64,000 bases of DNA, taken from assembly GCA_036924285.1 (NCBI GenBank), contig JAYKYS010000015.1:6944001-7008000 (forward strand), read 5' to 3'. Position 1 is the stretch's first letter; each line of letters begins with the position of its first letter. Both the position numbers and the translations under genes were made by a program. Below, in pieces: positions 47,578 through 58,299 of this stretch. The stretch comes from Asterella californica (lineage: Eukaryota; Streptophyta; Marchantiopsida; Marchantiales; Aytoniaceae). The notes below the pieces were generated by a model that had not been told where the DNA came from, did not search any database, and worked only from the letters and a program-made list of their open reading frames with translations.

Positions 47578-47731
47578 CCAATCTGGAAAGCTGCTGAACA
47601 CAGGAAACCATGCTAGCCAACCGTGCTTTCCAATCTGGAAAGCTGCTGAACACAGGAAACCATGCTAGCCAACCATGCTTTCCAATCTGGAAAGCTGCTG
47701 AATACAGGAAACCATGCTAACCAACCATGCT
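47578..47731. repeat. 52-bp tandem repeat, three copies
   Basis: ccaatctggaaagctgctga begins at 47578, 47630 and 47682. Copies differ by only a few substitutions, so the array is young. Just downstream, a second pair of related blocks (aaccagtcaaaggacaa) lies at about 47768-47784 and 47839-47855. Confidence 0.92.
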
Positions 47732-48410
47732 TTCATTCTTCAAGGAAAATGTGCATATATGAAACGCAACCAGTCAAAGGACAACCAATCTAAGAAAGGT
47801 TCACCGTGTCCAAAGAAGATATGCAGATATGAAAGACAACCAGTCAAAGGACAATGAAAAGACTCCCAGAATGTCTGAAGCCTGAATGATTTCGAAATAT
47901 CGAACGAACAGAAATGGTCAGTCACGTTTAAATTTCTCTTGGCCTGAAACATCACCACCCCAATTCTACTCTGTACAAGGATGTAACTTTCCAGGTCAGT
48001 GCGAACGACCAAAGCTCGTTCTTGAACAGTTTCGGAAACATAAACAGTGTAACCCACACCTGGTGGCAGCAATATCGAAGCTCTTTATCAACTGGTGACC
48101 AAAACTACGGAGCTAGGCTTTCCACTCATGTACTGCTTGCTTGTATGGATCGGAGCCTACCTGTGGCACGGCTGTCAACCGCGAAAGCTAGAAACTTGTT
48201 CTTGCTAAAAAACATTCACAGCCTACACGATCTAATGTATAAGAGCACATCATTAAGTGCCTCTGTGTATTGGGATTCAATTACTGAGAAGTCTACGACC
48301 ACGACAGAACTTCACAAACCCAGCTTCGCCCCGCCAAAGGAACATGCCGTTCCGGTTGATGGTAGCCTTGAGAAGCCGTGGGAGGTGCTGTTACGGGAAA
48401 ATTCCGAACA

Positions 48411-48662
48411 TCACACATTCGTCGACATGGTGACAGGGTTGAATGGGGAAACGCTCCCCGGCGAAGTACCGTTCATATGGAGAACTTGTATTTGCGACGG
48501 TGGTCTCGGTGAAGTTTGACACTGCATTTGCCTTCGTGCTCGAAACCTCGCCTTCAGTATTCTAAAAGCTTTGTAGGCGAGGAAGACGATGATTGTTATG
48601 GCTATAAGGACAGCTCCAGTCACCAGTATGGTGTAAACGTCATCCGCCATCGCAGTATACAT
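48411..48662 (-). CDS. small single-pass membrane protein, unrecognised
   Basis: 83-aa ORF with ATG at 48662. Residues 1-9 are polar (MYTAMADDV), about 10-31 form a clear membrane segment (ILVTGAVLIAITIIVFLAY), then a basic stretch (RILKARFRARRQ) and a Ser/Pro-rich tail. This ordering suggests a membrane anchor with a cytosolic C-terminus by the positive-inside rule. It is antisense to a 165-codon plus-strand frame (48022-48519) that looks less protein-like. No family is recognised. A longer spliced form is possible. Confidence 0.45.
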   Translation of the reverse strand: MYTAMADDVYTILVTGAVLIAITIIVFLAYKAFRILKARFRARRQMQCQTSPRPPSQIQVLHMNGTSPGSVSPFNPVTMSTNV

Positions 48663-51600
48663 CCATTAAAAGCGTGGCTGCCAAAGCCACAAGGGCACTA
48701 AGCACCTATACTCTGTGCAGTTGAATAGAAACAAAACAAAGGAGAAGGTCGTAGAGTGATCCTCAATTCCAACATCCAGCCTTCGATGGCTGAATATCTC
48801 GGAGGGCAAGGGGACTCGGGTTATCTACAACTGCGGTGCTGTGCCCAAGAATTCACAATAATTTTGCGTGTCCGATTCAATCTGACGGCGGATGTAAATT
48901 TGAACCAGGGGCCTACGCGACTCATCCCTTCCTTCCATCGAACCGCCTGAAAGATTCAGAAATTAAGGAGTCAATTCAAATTCTCTAAGAGTAGTAACCG
49001 GCTCAACAATTAGACTGAAGTTTAAACCCCCTCTCTGTCCAACAAACACTAGAACAAACACGGAACAAGAGAGTTTTGTACATATTTCTGCGGATGATGG
49101 TTGAGGAACTGGTGCAAGGAGCCAGTGAGACAGAATCAAATGGTCTCGGTCTGATGACAAGAAAGAGTGAGAAAGTTGAGAAGGAAAATCTACCACATAG
49201 ATCCCCTTCAAGCAACTGCTGCAGCGAAGAATGGGGAGAACACGTATCCCACATCGTAAGCTGGTTTAGACACCGCTATTTTTGGTTCACTTCGAGACCA
49301 ACGGTACACATATCTACGACTGCCTTAAAGGTAAACCTCGAGATCTTGGGATATGGGAATGACTGAGGGCGATCCTTCACGTGCTAGTCTTGATCACCTT
49401 CCATGAAACGAACTAGCAGACTGGTTAAAAACTGAGAATTCTCGATACACAGAACATATGAAGCAGTAAGAGGTCGGCCACATCGTGCTTCTTCCCAAAA
49501 ATCATTCCTTGCAATTTAGACAAGCTAGAAGGGCTGAGACAACGAGGAATCTTCCAGACTAGTACAGAACCCCTGTAAGCAAACATGGAGAAACAGCACA
49601 AGTCTATACCAATTCCGTGCGATGCCAATGTGGAATTCAGCTCCTTCAAAGCGAACACCAGCCTCGACCCGACTCAGATATCAGAGTTAACTGCAAGTAG
49701 TCCTTGTGGCCAGCCCTTTAGGACACCAGCATGTACAGTTGCATTCTCTGGTTCGCTCTTATTCCCGGCCAAATTCCTCCACCTATTAGCCTGCAACAAT
49801 ACATACCCGTGTTGGATGAACTCGCACATGGAGGTGAGGGAAAGAATAACATCTAGCACGGTTATCCCATCTAATCAAGTTCATCCTAAACGGGTGACCT
49901 CCAAATGTCAATGAAAAACACTTCCTTCTAACATGATACTCAGCGCCCGTCTCCATCGAGACGAAGTGCAGACTTCCACCCAGATGTCTGCGACACTCGG
50001 ATTTCTCCCAGCTAAGCTAGCATGTCTCAAAGGTGAAGCCAGTATTTACTGTAACCTGGACTGATCAAATCCGATCACCCAGCGGATATACCCGCAATTC
50101 TGATGGCAAAAATCAAATATCGAGTGGCCACTGCTTGTCAATAACTAGCTATCCTACAAATCCTCAATCTTCTGTGCTCATGACAGAATATGGACCAAAA
50201 CGTGATCTTCCTTGAGGATACGAAGTTGTTGACTCTGAGCTTCTGTCCGGAATTCAGGTGAAAAGACGAGAGGCCTCCACCTCTACGAAGATTGGAAGAT
50301 AAGCTACTCCATGATACGAGCACCCTTTCCACAAAAGGTAACCGTCACTCGTGACGTCAGTCGCAGTGAGTGGCAGGAGCCCAAAACCAACTGATACGAT
50401 AGGAACAGATTCACTTCTTTCTCATAATCAAGGGACAGGGTCTCGCTTACAATCCAGTCGAGCAAGAAGACAAATTCAGACTTCCGTCACAAATAACGCT
50501 GCGCCCGGGGTCCCCTGACTTCAACTCGGAGTGGGCATCAAAGTAGCTGCCTACCTGCTTTATCCCAGGCGCTACAGACACCAGATCCATGCTACAAGCT
50601 AGAGTATTAACATCTGCAAAATGCTAATTCCGGAGTCTGACTCCGGAATGTAATTCCCCGCCCAGGTGATTTAGAGAGAAGAGCATTTTCCGGAGTCTTG
50701 AGTGCTCCCATCAGATCGAGTCCACTGCTGCTCGACGGTCGTCGCGTCTACAAGGATATGGTAGTTGTTTCCGGCCTTCTGAACTGAACGTGCAACTACG
50801 AGGGAAATTGGTAAGTCGGGAGAGTTCCCCCACACGCAGCGCATTTCTCTTTGCATTTCTTCCCCCTTGGCCATCTCCTCTGATTGCACCATAGCCGAGA
50901 CATGTGCTGAGTGATCTAAGAATGTACAACTCCGCATGCAACATCCAAGCAGTCTTCATCGACAGGACCAGCACAGGGCCTAACCGCTCATAACCCTGCA
51001 GAGCCTATGATGAATTCCCCGCATTGTAAACGAGCCTGGATCCAAACCAACCGCGAGAGATCTCTAATCCATTTCTGCTACCAACCCTGAACCAGATCCT
51101 AGGAACCGAAGACCAGCCCTGCCTAGCCCAGAGGGAGCAGGTGAGCAATTGACACGAGACCTGCGGGAGAATCTCACCTTCACATGCGCTGTTGGTGCTC
51201 GGCAGGGTGTAAGTCACTGGAAGCTGCCGATCTCAGCCTCCTCAGTCGAACCCAAACTCGCTGATACTTTCTCCTATAGCTAGCTACCTACCTCAGAGGA
51301 CACATCCCATTTCGTTCAACTTTAGAGCCTCCGTCCCATCATACTCTCACCGGCGAGGGGGGAAGGCAACATCCACAGTTCGGAAAGACGTTCAGAGAAG
51401 CAGATATGAGGGAGAACATAATGACTTGCAATGCAGAATGGAAGGGGCAGCTATGCCACTCGCCATATCCGGAAGAATTATGGTACAGAAACCCTGCGAA
51501 AAGAAAATTCAGCTCATTTGCAGGTCTAGACCAAAGGAAAGTTGGCCTAGCACATATTCTAATCGCACGTCCAGACGACTAAGCGGAAATGGTGTTGGGT

Positions 51601-53733
51601 TTAGGGTTTGGCTCCAAGCCCGTACTCCCGGAAGATTAACTCTCGCTGCCTTCGACACTGCCTAAATTTTGACACTTCCTAATCTACAGGACCGAAGCGT
51701 CCTCTCTGCCTCCGGGAGATGCTTTGAATGCTAATCAACTAGCCCCTCTCCCATTCTCAGACAGTTTGACTTACCTGGCAACACACAAACACACACACGC
51801 CCCACAACACCCACGGGCTGGGCTCTGCTGTTGCTGCTGCTATTTCAGCTTGTACTTTACGCAATACGATTTGGGTGGGTTCAGGTGGGGTGGGTCGGAG
51901 CGAGGGTATGACAGCAACCGGAATGCGATGCGTTTTCTCTCCCCTTTCCTCTCCAGGTGCGACTGGTAGCTAGCAACGTGCTCACAGTCCACTCCCACTC
52001 ACCATCCTTCGGAACGAAAACAGTGTGATGCTGTGAGCAATGAACTAATTGTGAATTCCCTCATAACCTTTTCCTTTTCTCCGCAGCAGCAGGATAGGAG
52101 CACATACACTGCACCTTTCTTTCCTTTCTTTTCCATCCTATCCCTTCCCATCACGTTTCCTCCTATTCCTCGCTACCTAGCCAACATTATGGGCATGCTC
52201 CCTTCCCGTTTTCCCTTCCTTCCTCCTCATACTCCCTTTTTCTCCCTCTTTGTTGTCAGTTATAGTGAGTCAAACGAATGAAATTGCGGTTGGACTGGCT
52301 GATCCCGTGCAAAAATGACAGGCACAGTCAGTCAGTCAGCTGGCTACTTTTTTCCTCGCAGGTTTGGGTTCTGCTACGTAGCTTGTCAGGTCAGTTACCG
52401 TCAGTAGAGAAAAGCGACAACATCAGCAACATATCTTCCGGGTGGTGTACATTGTAAATCATGGGTGTTCGTGTGTTCGAGGAAGATTCCGTATTTGGAA
52501 AAGATTGAGCTACAGCTAATGTATCATTTTTCCTTTATCCCTTTCTTACCGTCCACTCCGAACTCAAGGGGGAGGTACATTCAGAAAAAGGACGGCTCGG
52601 ACATTCAGAAAAGGTAGGTTATACTTCTAACACGAATCAGAGGAAATATATGCCGTTCGAAATATGATCCCACACCTCCGGCCTTGGATTGGAGAAGAAA
52701 GGTCTACTTTCTTTTCTTGGCTTTTGTGTCCTTTTTCCAGAACAAGGCGGACGGCTTTGAGAAAGACAAAGGGCGAGCTTAAACCGGAAGCCATACTGAG
52801 GGGAAGGGAGCTAAATGAATGAAATGATTCCGACCGAGTGAGTAATCGAGTTTCATTGTTAAAAAGAAGAACATGTTAAAACGAAGCGAAACGAAACGAC
52901 TGGAATTCCAAAATTTTCATACTTGTTTGAGTGAGTTGGTTTGGGAGGTTGCCTTTTCCCGGATTCATAAGCCTCGCCGCTCCTTTCAGGATGGGGGGAA
53001 ACCTTTCAGGGATGGGGGGGAAAACAATCGAGATCCCCTTCCGCTTGACTTGGATCACCTCTGCTGAATGAATGACTGCCGGTAGCAAGCCCACAAGCCC
53101 ACCGTATGATTATCCATGTGTCCATTTGTCTCTCGAGCTCACAGAAGGCACGGACAAAGAGACAATGTGTGCCCATTCCAGATCCCACCGCAGAAGGATC
53201 TGACCACATGGCAGGCCTGCCTCCTTCCTCTCAGGCAGAGAGTACCAGTTTTACGCTGCAGACAAGATACAACCTGCTAGCAGCTTGCGACCTTCTCCAA
53301 ATCACACTTACATACAGTGCGAGAGAGAATAAAGCCATGCCGACCTCCCACTGCGGTTGCTCGCGCCTCCACAGCTGCAGGGGGGCCCTACCACAAGCAG
53401 TTTATTTTGCGGATTTAGACCTCTTCGCTATTTAGAGTGTACTCTAATTTCTATCTCTACGCTATTCTCTACTCATCAGCTCAAGAAGTTCCCATTCCCA
53501 TCGCGTCCGTCGGGGGGATGAATCCCCGAGCCTCGTCCTTAAATCTAGGCTCTATGTGCAAATCCTTTCCTTTCGGAAGTCTTGCGCTCACATTCGTGGC
53601 TTTCCTCGCTCTCGCCTTCTGGCCTTGGCACGCGCCTGACACGACCGACCTGAGACTCGCCTTCACTAAAGCGTCCCGGCAGGTTCCAGTACCCAGTTAC
53701 CGTCACGACCGCAACCTTGCGTTACGGTAGTTA
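48663..53733. other. no recognisable gene
   Basis: Five kilobases with only short, motif-free frames. Pyrimidine-rich stretches on the plus strand at about 52060-52260 could be the leader or intron of an unrecognised gene. One hairpin is listed separately. Confidence 0.35.
50627..50649. repeat. perfect 10-bp hairpin, 3-nt loop
   Basis: attccggagt, loop ctg, actccggaat. Flanking aaaatgct (50617-50626) and agcatttt (about 50680-50690) form a wider inverted pair, and ttccggagtct recurs at about 50689-50699. Confidence 0.85.
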
Positions 53734-54367
53734 GAGCATCTCCACCGGAGCACTGTAAATGCCCCGGCACAGTAAACAACCCCGGTGAGCAGTCGTCTTC
53801 TTGGCGTGACGGGTGAGAAATACTGTAAATGTAATATTTTCACAATATATTTATCTTGTGTACCGTCTCAATAAACATACACTGCTAAGTGACTCTCCTC
53901 ACTGCGCTTTTTATTTATGTAAGACACGTTGGTAGTAGGTTCGGTAAGATGTTTCTTTTCACTACTTCGGTTTTATAGTGTTTTTCTTCCAACTATCTTA
54001 AAATCCATTTGCTAAGGTTTTGGGGGCACGTGTCATTACAAATTTTACGTGGCTCAGCTAGATACAGTGATGACACCTGAACTACAGTATCCAGAAACTG
54101 AATATATTCTGACACATCATCTCATATTCAAAAAATTAAAGGTTGTGGATAACATTAAGAAATAAAAACCTAATAGATTTATTGACTTTTAGTGACAAAC
54201 TTTAAGTTTCTGAAGATTGACCACGGTGGCTAGAGACGGTGGGGAGAGGCCATAAATCATAAATGAATAAAAGAAACATGAGTGACATTCCGTGGCGCGT
54301 TTTGGTTTTGAAGAGACCGAGAATTGGATCTTCTCGAGTCGTTTCCAGTGTTCATGGGAAGATGCTC
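53734..54367. mobile_element. Harbinger/Tourist-type MITE, 634 bp
   Basis: Terminal inverted repeats GAGCATCTCCacc (53734) and, on the other strand, GAGCATCTtCCc (ending 54367). Both ends are flanked by TTA (53731-53733 and 54368-54370), the expected 3-bp target duplication of PIF/Harbinger elements. GAGCATCTCCA-type ends are common in plant Tourist-like MITEs. The interior is AT-rich and non-coding. Confidence 0.72.
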
Positions 54368-54443
54368 TTAGATCTTCCTCTCCTAGAACCGTCAAGTTTT
54401 AGCGATAGAAATCAGACGGTCGGAGGGACGAAAACCATCCCTG

Positions 54444-55381
54444 TGTAGTGACGAAGGATTTCTCCTTTTGCCCATTTAGTATACAAGATATCGTTCCCAC
54501 GGAGGATTTGCACAAGTAACGCTGCTCTAAGTTCTAAGATCTGTTCAAACACACAAACACACGGGTTTTGCCTAGAAATCCCGTCTTCTCACAAAACCAC
54601 ACAAAACCACACGTCTTCCAGACACGCCAAATGGTGCTCTGGACCCAAACAAACAACTACCAATTACAATATCACACAACTATTCACAGAGAAGCTCGGG
54701 AAGACGAACTTCCTGCTTCCAGGTTGCTTCTTCCGGTCTTCTCGATACCGTCTTCCCGAAGCGATTCTCGTCTTCTGGGGGTTTAGCTCGTCTTCTCACA
54801 CCTCCAGAAGGCTGTCCGGCTTCGCAGAAGTCGACTAGTAACAGTCGTTACATCTTATTCTCACACTCACATTCCAACAGGGTGGATCAATCACAGGGTG
54901 TATGCCCCCTGTAGCCTTCCCAGGCTTCTGCCTACGGAAGTTGTCTTCCTGCAGCACTACAACGACATTCACCTTCACGGAAGCTCAATAGAAGTATCGG
55001 AAGCTCACTAGAAGAAGATAAGAAGATGGGGAAGATGAGGGAAGATGGGAAGAAGAAGAAATCCAAACAAGAGAAAACAGGATGAAAAAGGGCAATTAAG
55101 ATTCCGACAGGCTTCTAGTCCGGATCCTGACTAACAAGCCATCTCTGCTTGTAATAGTTTGGGGAGGAAGACAACAAACGTGAGTACTGTAGCACCGTCT
55201 TCTACTCGAGGATGTCGTCTTCTGTTGCGGGAAGAAGGCTTCTTTCTTCTTCACTTCGCTGCTCTGACTGCTCTGTCTTCTGGGATCACTTACCCAGAAG
55301 ACCGTTCGTACGTAGATCCCAAGTGCTCTATTGAACGAGTCAAGCTACACTTCCACAACGGCTGACAGTCATCGCCACTCA
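54444..55381 (-). mobile_element. LTR of the 21.4-kb retroelement family (copy 2)
   Basis: About 938 bp, colinear with 21391-22313 and in the same orientation, with small indels. Shared strings include tatacaagatatcgttccca, ggatcctgactaacaagcca and tactcgaggatgtcgtcttc. The outer 15 bases next to the primer-site side are not conserved and no primer-binding site follows, so it is a solo or 3' LTR. The gag-like gene at 55954-58266 lies immediately upstream in the transcription direction. Confidence 0.8.
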
Positions 55382-55953
55382 AGAAGAACACTTCCCATGC
55401 ACAATTGGGAGCGAATTCAATACATTCCACCACCCAGAAGACATGGACAAAGCGTCTGCACTCAAATCAACAATCTTTTCCCCGAGAAGAAGTCACAATG
55501 GCATTGGGAAGCTCACTCCCGCTACTTCCTGCGTCTACTCCTCGACCGACCAGTCTAGCTAACAGGACTGCACGAGGATGCCGTTCCCTGTTCTTAGACT
55601 GTCCCTGCTCTAATGTGTCTCTCCTGCCTGCCTGTAGAATCGGTGTGTATGTTCAGTTACTGCCGAATTCTACAGAACTGGCAGAGCTCTCAGAGAGCTT
55701 TTCTCCTACCATGCTATCCTACTTAACCATCTGCCTTGGGAGGCGACCACCAGGGAGAGAGAGAGAGGCGCTGACAAGAGGTTGTCACCTCACATGCATG
55801 CGGTCCCTCTTCCCAATTAGCCCTCCACTGTATTATTCCTACGCTACCTATGCTGCCACATGGGGTCCTAACTATTTTTACATGGAAAACTGCCACCCTT
55901 AAGATAGCATGTCCAATCCTACTAAATCTGGAAGTGTCGATTGAGTTTGCTAA

Positions 55954-58266
55954 CTACTCTGATTGCTCGGTGGCAATCTCTTCATGATCTGCTCCTACCG
56001 GAGCTACTACCTCGACTTCTGATGGACTGGGAAGCCCTGCACTTACCTCGGGTACCACTGAGGTAGCTTCCTTCTCCTCGCTCTTCGCTGGCCCTGCTAT
56101 TTCTGCGGCTGCGTCTTCCTCGGCTTCGACTTCGGAAGACGGAATGATCTTCTGGGAAGACGAGTCGAATGGTGCGTCTTCGGTCTTCTGAGGCACAGAT
56201 GTAGTACTAGGGACCATGGCGATCTCATAGGGGTCCGGGGAAGTCGCTTCCTCCACGCGGAATACCTGGGAAGACGGTTCGTCTTCCTGTCTTCCAGAAG
56301 ACATCATGTCTTCCGGGGCGTCTTCTGGAGTCTTCTCGTCTTCCAACGCTGTCACCACCAAGTGTACAGCGAGATCGAACTCCTCCTTCTCCATTCCGGA
56401 TCCAGTCGAAGGTGCTGGGGGTTGGGAAGATGCGGTTGCAGGTGTCGGAAGTGAGGGAAGACCATAAAGTGTCTTCACTCCTTCTATCTGTCTATCCAGG
56501 TACCTGAACATGCTATCTCTGCATTCCACCAACCTCGTCTTGGACTCGCTGTCCCATTCCCTAGCTAAGGTAAGTAACTTCTTACCCGCGGTGAAGTTGA
56601 ACTTCTTCCGAAGCGCTTCTACCGACTGAGCTAGCATCTTCTGAGCACGGGCCTCCGCTGCTTCCCTCTGCGTCTTCTCTGTTGCAGCTCGCGCTTCTGC
56701 GGCTTCTCGCTGCATCTTCCAAGTGATCTGCTCTTCTGCGAGGGTAGTGATCTTCTCCCGTACTCGGAGAACTTCCTGATCACGCTGCTGTACTCGCGTC
56801 TGCAACTCCTGGTTGCTCTTCCGAAGTTGTATCGACTCCTTGGCAGAAGCGGCTGCTTCCGCCTTGTACCTGGCTGCAAGCTTCTCCGTAGTGCGGAGAC
56901 TAGCTTCCAGAGACTCCGTCTTCTGCTGGCTGTCTTCCTGTCGCAGCAAGGTGCGCATGCCGAATCCAGGCTGTAGAGGCTTCTCCTGTGCCCTCGCTCT
57001 TCTTTCCAGCAACTCCATAGCGGGCTGGATCTCCTTCTGGAAGTAGGCACTGAACTCCTCCAGTCGTCTTCCTGCAGAAGACAAGTTCATCCCCACCACT
57101 CGCTCGATGGTGTCGACTTCGTCTTCTAGAGGCAAGGGAGCCTCTTCCACCACTACGGCCTTCATCTTCTGCGCACGAGAAGAAGCTACTCTTCTCATCT
57201 TCCGGGGTGGAAGACTCCTCGTGGCAGGAGCGGCTCTCCTCTTTGCGCTTCCTCGCATCGCAGTAGGGGTGCCCATCCATCCTTCGTCTTCTGGAGTCTT
57301 CGGAAGACTCCCAGGTGTTACAGAAGCTGTCTTCTGCTCCGATCGGGTACTCAGGAAGTCTTCCTCCGAGTCCGACTCCGATCCTGAATGGATGAGGGAG
57401 ATGAGTGTCCTCGGTACACTTCTGTGGCCCATCTTCCTCACTGGCGTGGCGTCTTCCGACCCACTAGACTCGTCTTCCCTCACCAGAAGCGTCTTTTGGT
57501 GAGAGCCGGGCCTCAGCTGTGGCATCAGAGTGGGAGGGGGCGTTGCTGCTGTCTCTCTATCATCGTCTTCCGAGGTCTCCTCCTTCACCTCCTGTCGCTC
57601 CGTTGGCCCATACACTGCCAGCTGATCTTCCCTAAGATCCCCCATGGCTACATACAAGTAGTAGAAGAAGGGCGTCAGATGTCCTCCCGCCGGGGTACCC
57701 AAGTATGCTAGCTCCGTCTGTACATAGTTGTGGATGTACGCGCCCCAGTAGATTGGCACTCTGTCATCCCACACCGATTCCAGGAACTCCACGTCCTGAT
57801 CTCCTAAGTACCTCGTCTTTGGCGCTTTTCCCTTGGGGAAAAGATGCAGAAACAACTTCGCCAGAAGTCGCTTCTTCGGCTCCCGGTAAGACTCTATCTT
57901 CCAACCGTTCCTCCCCTGCCTGTCTTCCACGAAAAGGCAGGTGGTACTCCCAGGTACATGCCATGAACTCACAATCCTAGGCAAGATCTTCTTCTCGTAC
58001 CAATATCCTCGGTTCTCGGTCTCAGGCCTGTGAAACGCCTTACGCCACCAGTCTTCTGTCCAGGAAGATGGTCTTCCCCGAGCAACTCCTGCCTTCGCAG
58101 GTACACGGTTACGCGGTGGTAACGCGGTCCATACCTCCTCCAGAAGCCCTTGATCTGCGAGGTTCCAGTCCCACAGGAAGAAGTCGAGACCCAACTTCTT
58201 GAGGAAAGGAGTGGCCTCGGCCAATTCTGTCGCTGGTAACACCAGGCCTCGCGGATGCATCGACAT
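55954..58266 (-). CDS. large gag-like coiled-coil protein of a retroelement
   Basis: Uninterrupted 770-aa ORF from the ATG at 58266 (the frame is open ten codons further, without ATG). The first 220 residues are compact and Trp/Tyr-rich (FFLWDWNLADQG, WWRKAFHRPE, HLTPFFYYLYVAMGDLRED). They are followed by an acidic, Ser-rich region with basic patches, then a coiled coil at roughly 450-600 (KSNQELQTRVQQRDQEVLRV, MQREAAEARAATEKTQREAA), and a Glu/Ser/Pro-rich tail. No zinc knuckle, protease or polymerase is seen. I read it as the only gene of a non-autonomous LTR element, because an LTR lies 570 bp downstream and the surrounding DNA shares its GTCTTC richness. A domesticated or lineage-specific host gene is the alternative. 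A splice donor-like CAG|GTATGT overlaps the start. Confidence 0.55.
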   Translation of the reverse strand: MSMHPRGLVLPATELAEATPFLKKLGLDFFLWDWNLADQGLLEEVWTALPPRNRVPAKAGVARGRPSSWTEDWWRKAFHRPETENRGYWYEKKILPRIVSSWHVPGSTTCLFVEDRQGRNGWKIESYREPKKRLLAKLFLHLFPKGKAPKTRYLGDQDVEFLESVWDDRVPIYWGAYIHNYVQTELAYLGTPAGGHLTPFFYYLYVAMGDLREDQLAVYGPTERQEVKEETSEDDDRETAATPPPTLMPQLRPGSHQKTLLVREDESSGSEDATPVRKMGHRSVPRTLISLIHSGSESDSEEDFLSTRSEQKTASVTPGSLPKTPEDEGWMGTPTAMRGSAKRRAAPATRSLPPRKMRRVASSRAQKMKAVVVEEAPLPLEDEVDTIERVVGMNLSSAGRRLEEFSAYFQKEIQPAMELLERRARAQEKPLQPGFGMRTLLRQEDSQQKTESLEASLRTTEKLAARYKAEAAASAKESIQLRKSNQELQTRVQQRDQEVLRVREKITTLAEEQITWKMQREAAEARAATEKTQREAAEARAQKMLAQSVEALRKKFNFTAGKKLLTLAREWDSESKTRLVECRDSMFRYLDRQIEGVKTLYGLPSLPTPATASSQPPAPSTGSGMEKEEFDLAVHLVVTALEDEKTPEDAPEDMMSSGRQEDEPSSQVFRVEEATSPDPYEIAMVPSTTSVPQKTEDAPFDSSSQKIIPSSEVEAEEDAAAEIAGPAKSEEKEATSVVPEVSAGLPSPSEVEVVAPVGADHEEIATEQSE

Positions 58267-58299
58267 ACCTGGAAGATCTGCTGCACTAAACCACAAGCA

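Noticed and set aside
48022..48519. 165-codon plus-strand open frame
   Set aside because: Antisense to the membrane-protein candidate, with no domain and irregular composition; less credible than the minus-strand ORF.
56631..57280. Open frames of 126-139 codons overlapping the gag-like gene in other minus-strand frames
   Set aside because: Arg/Ser-rich shadows of the 770-codon ORF.
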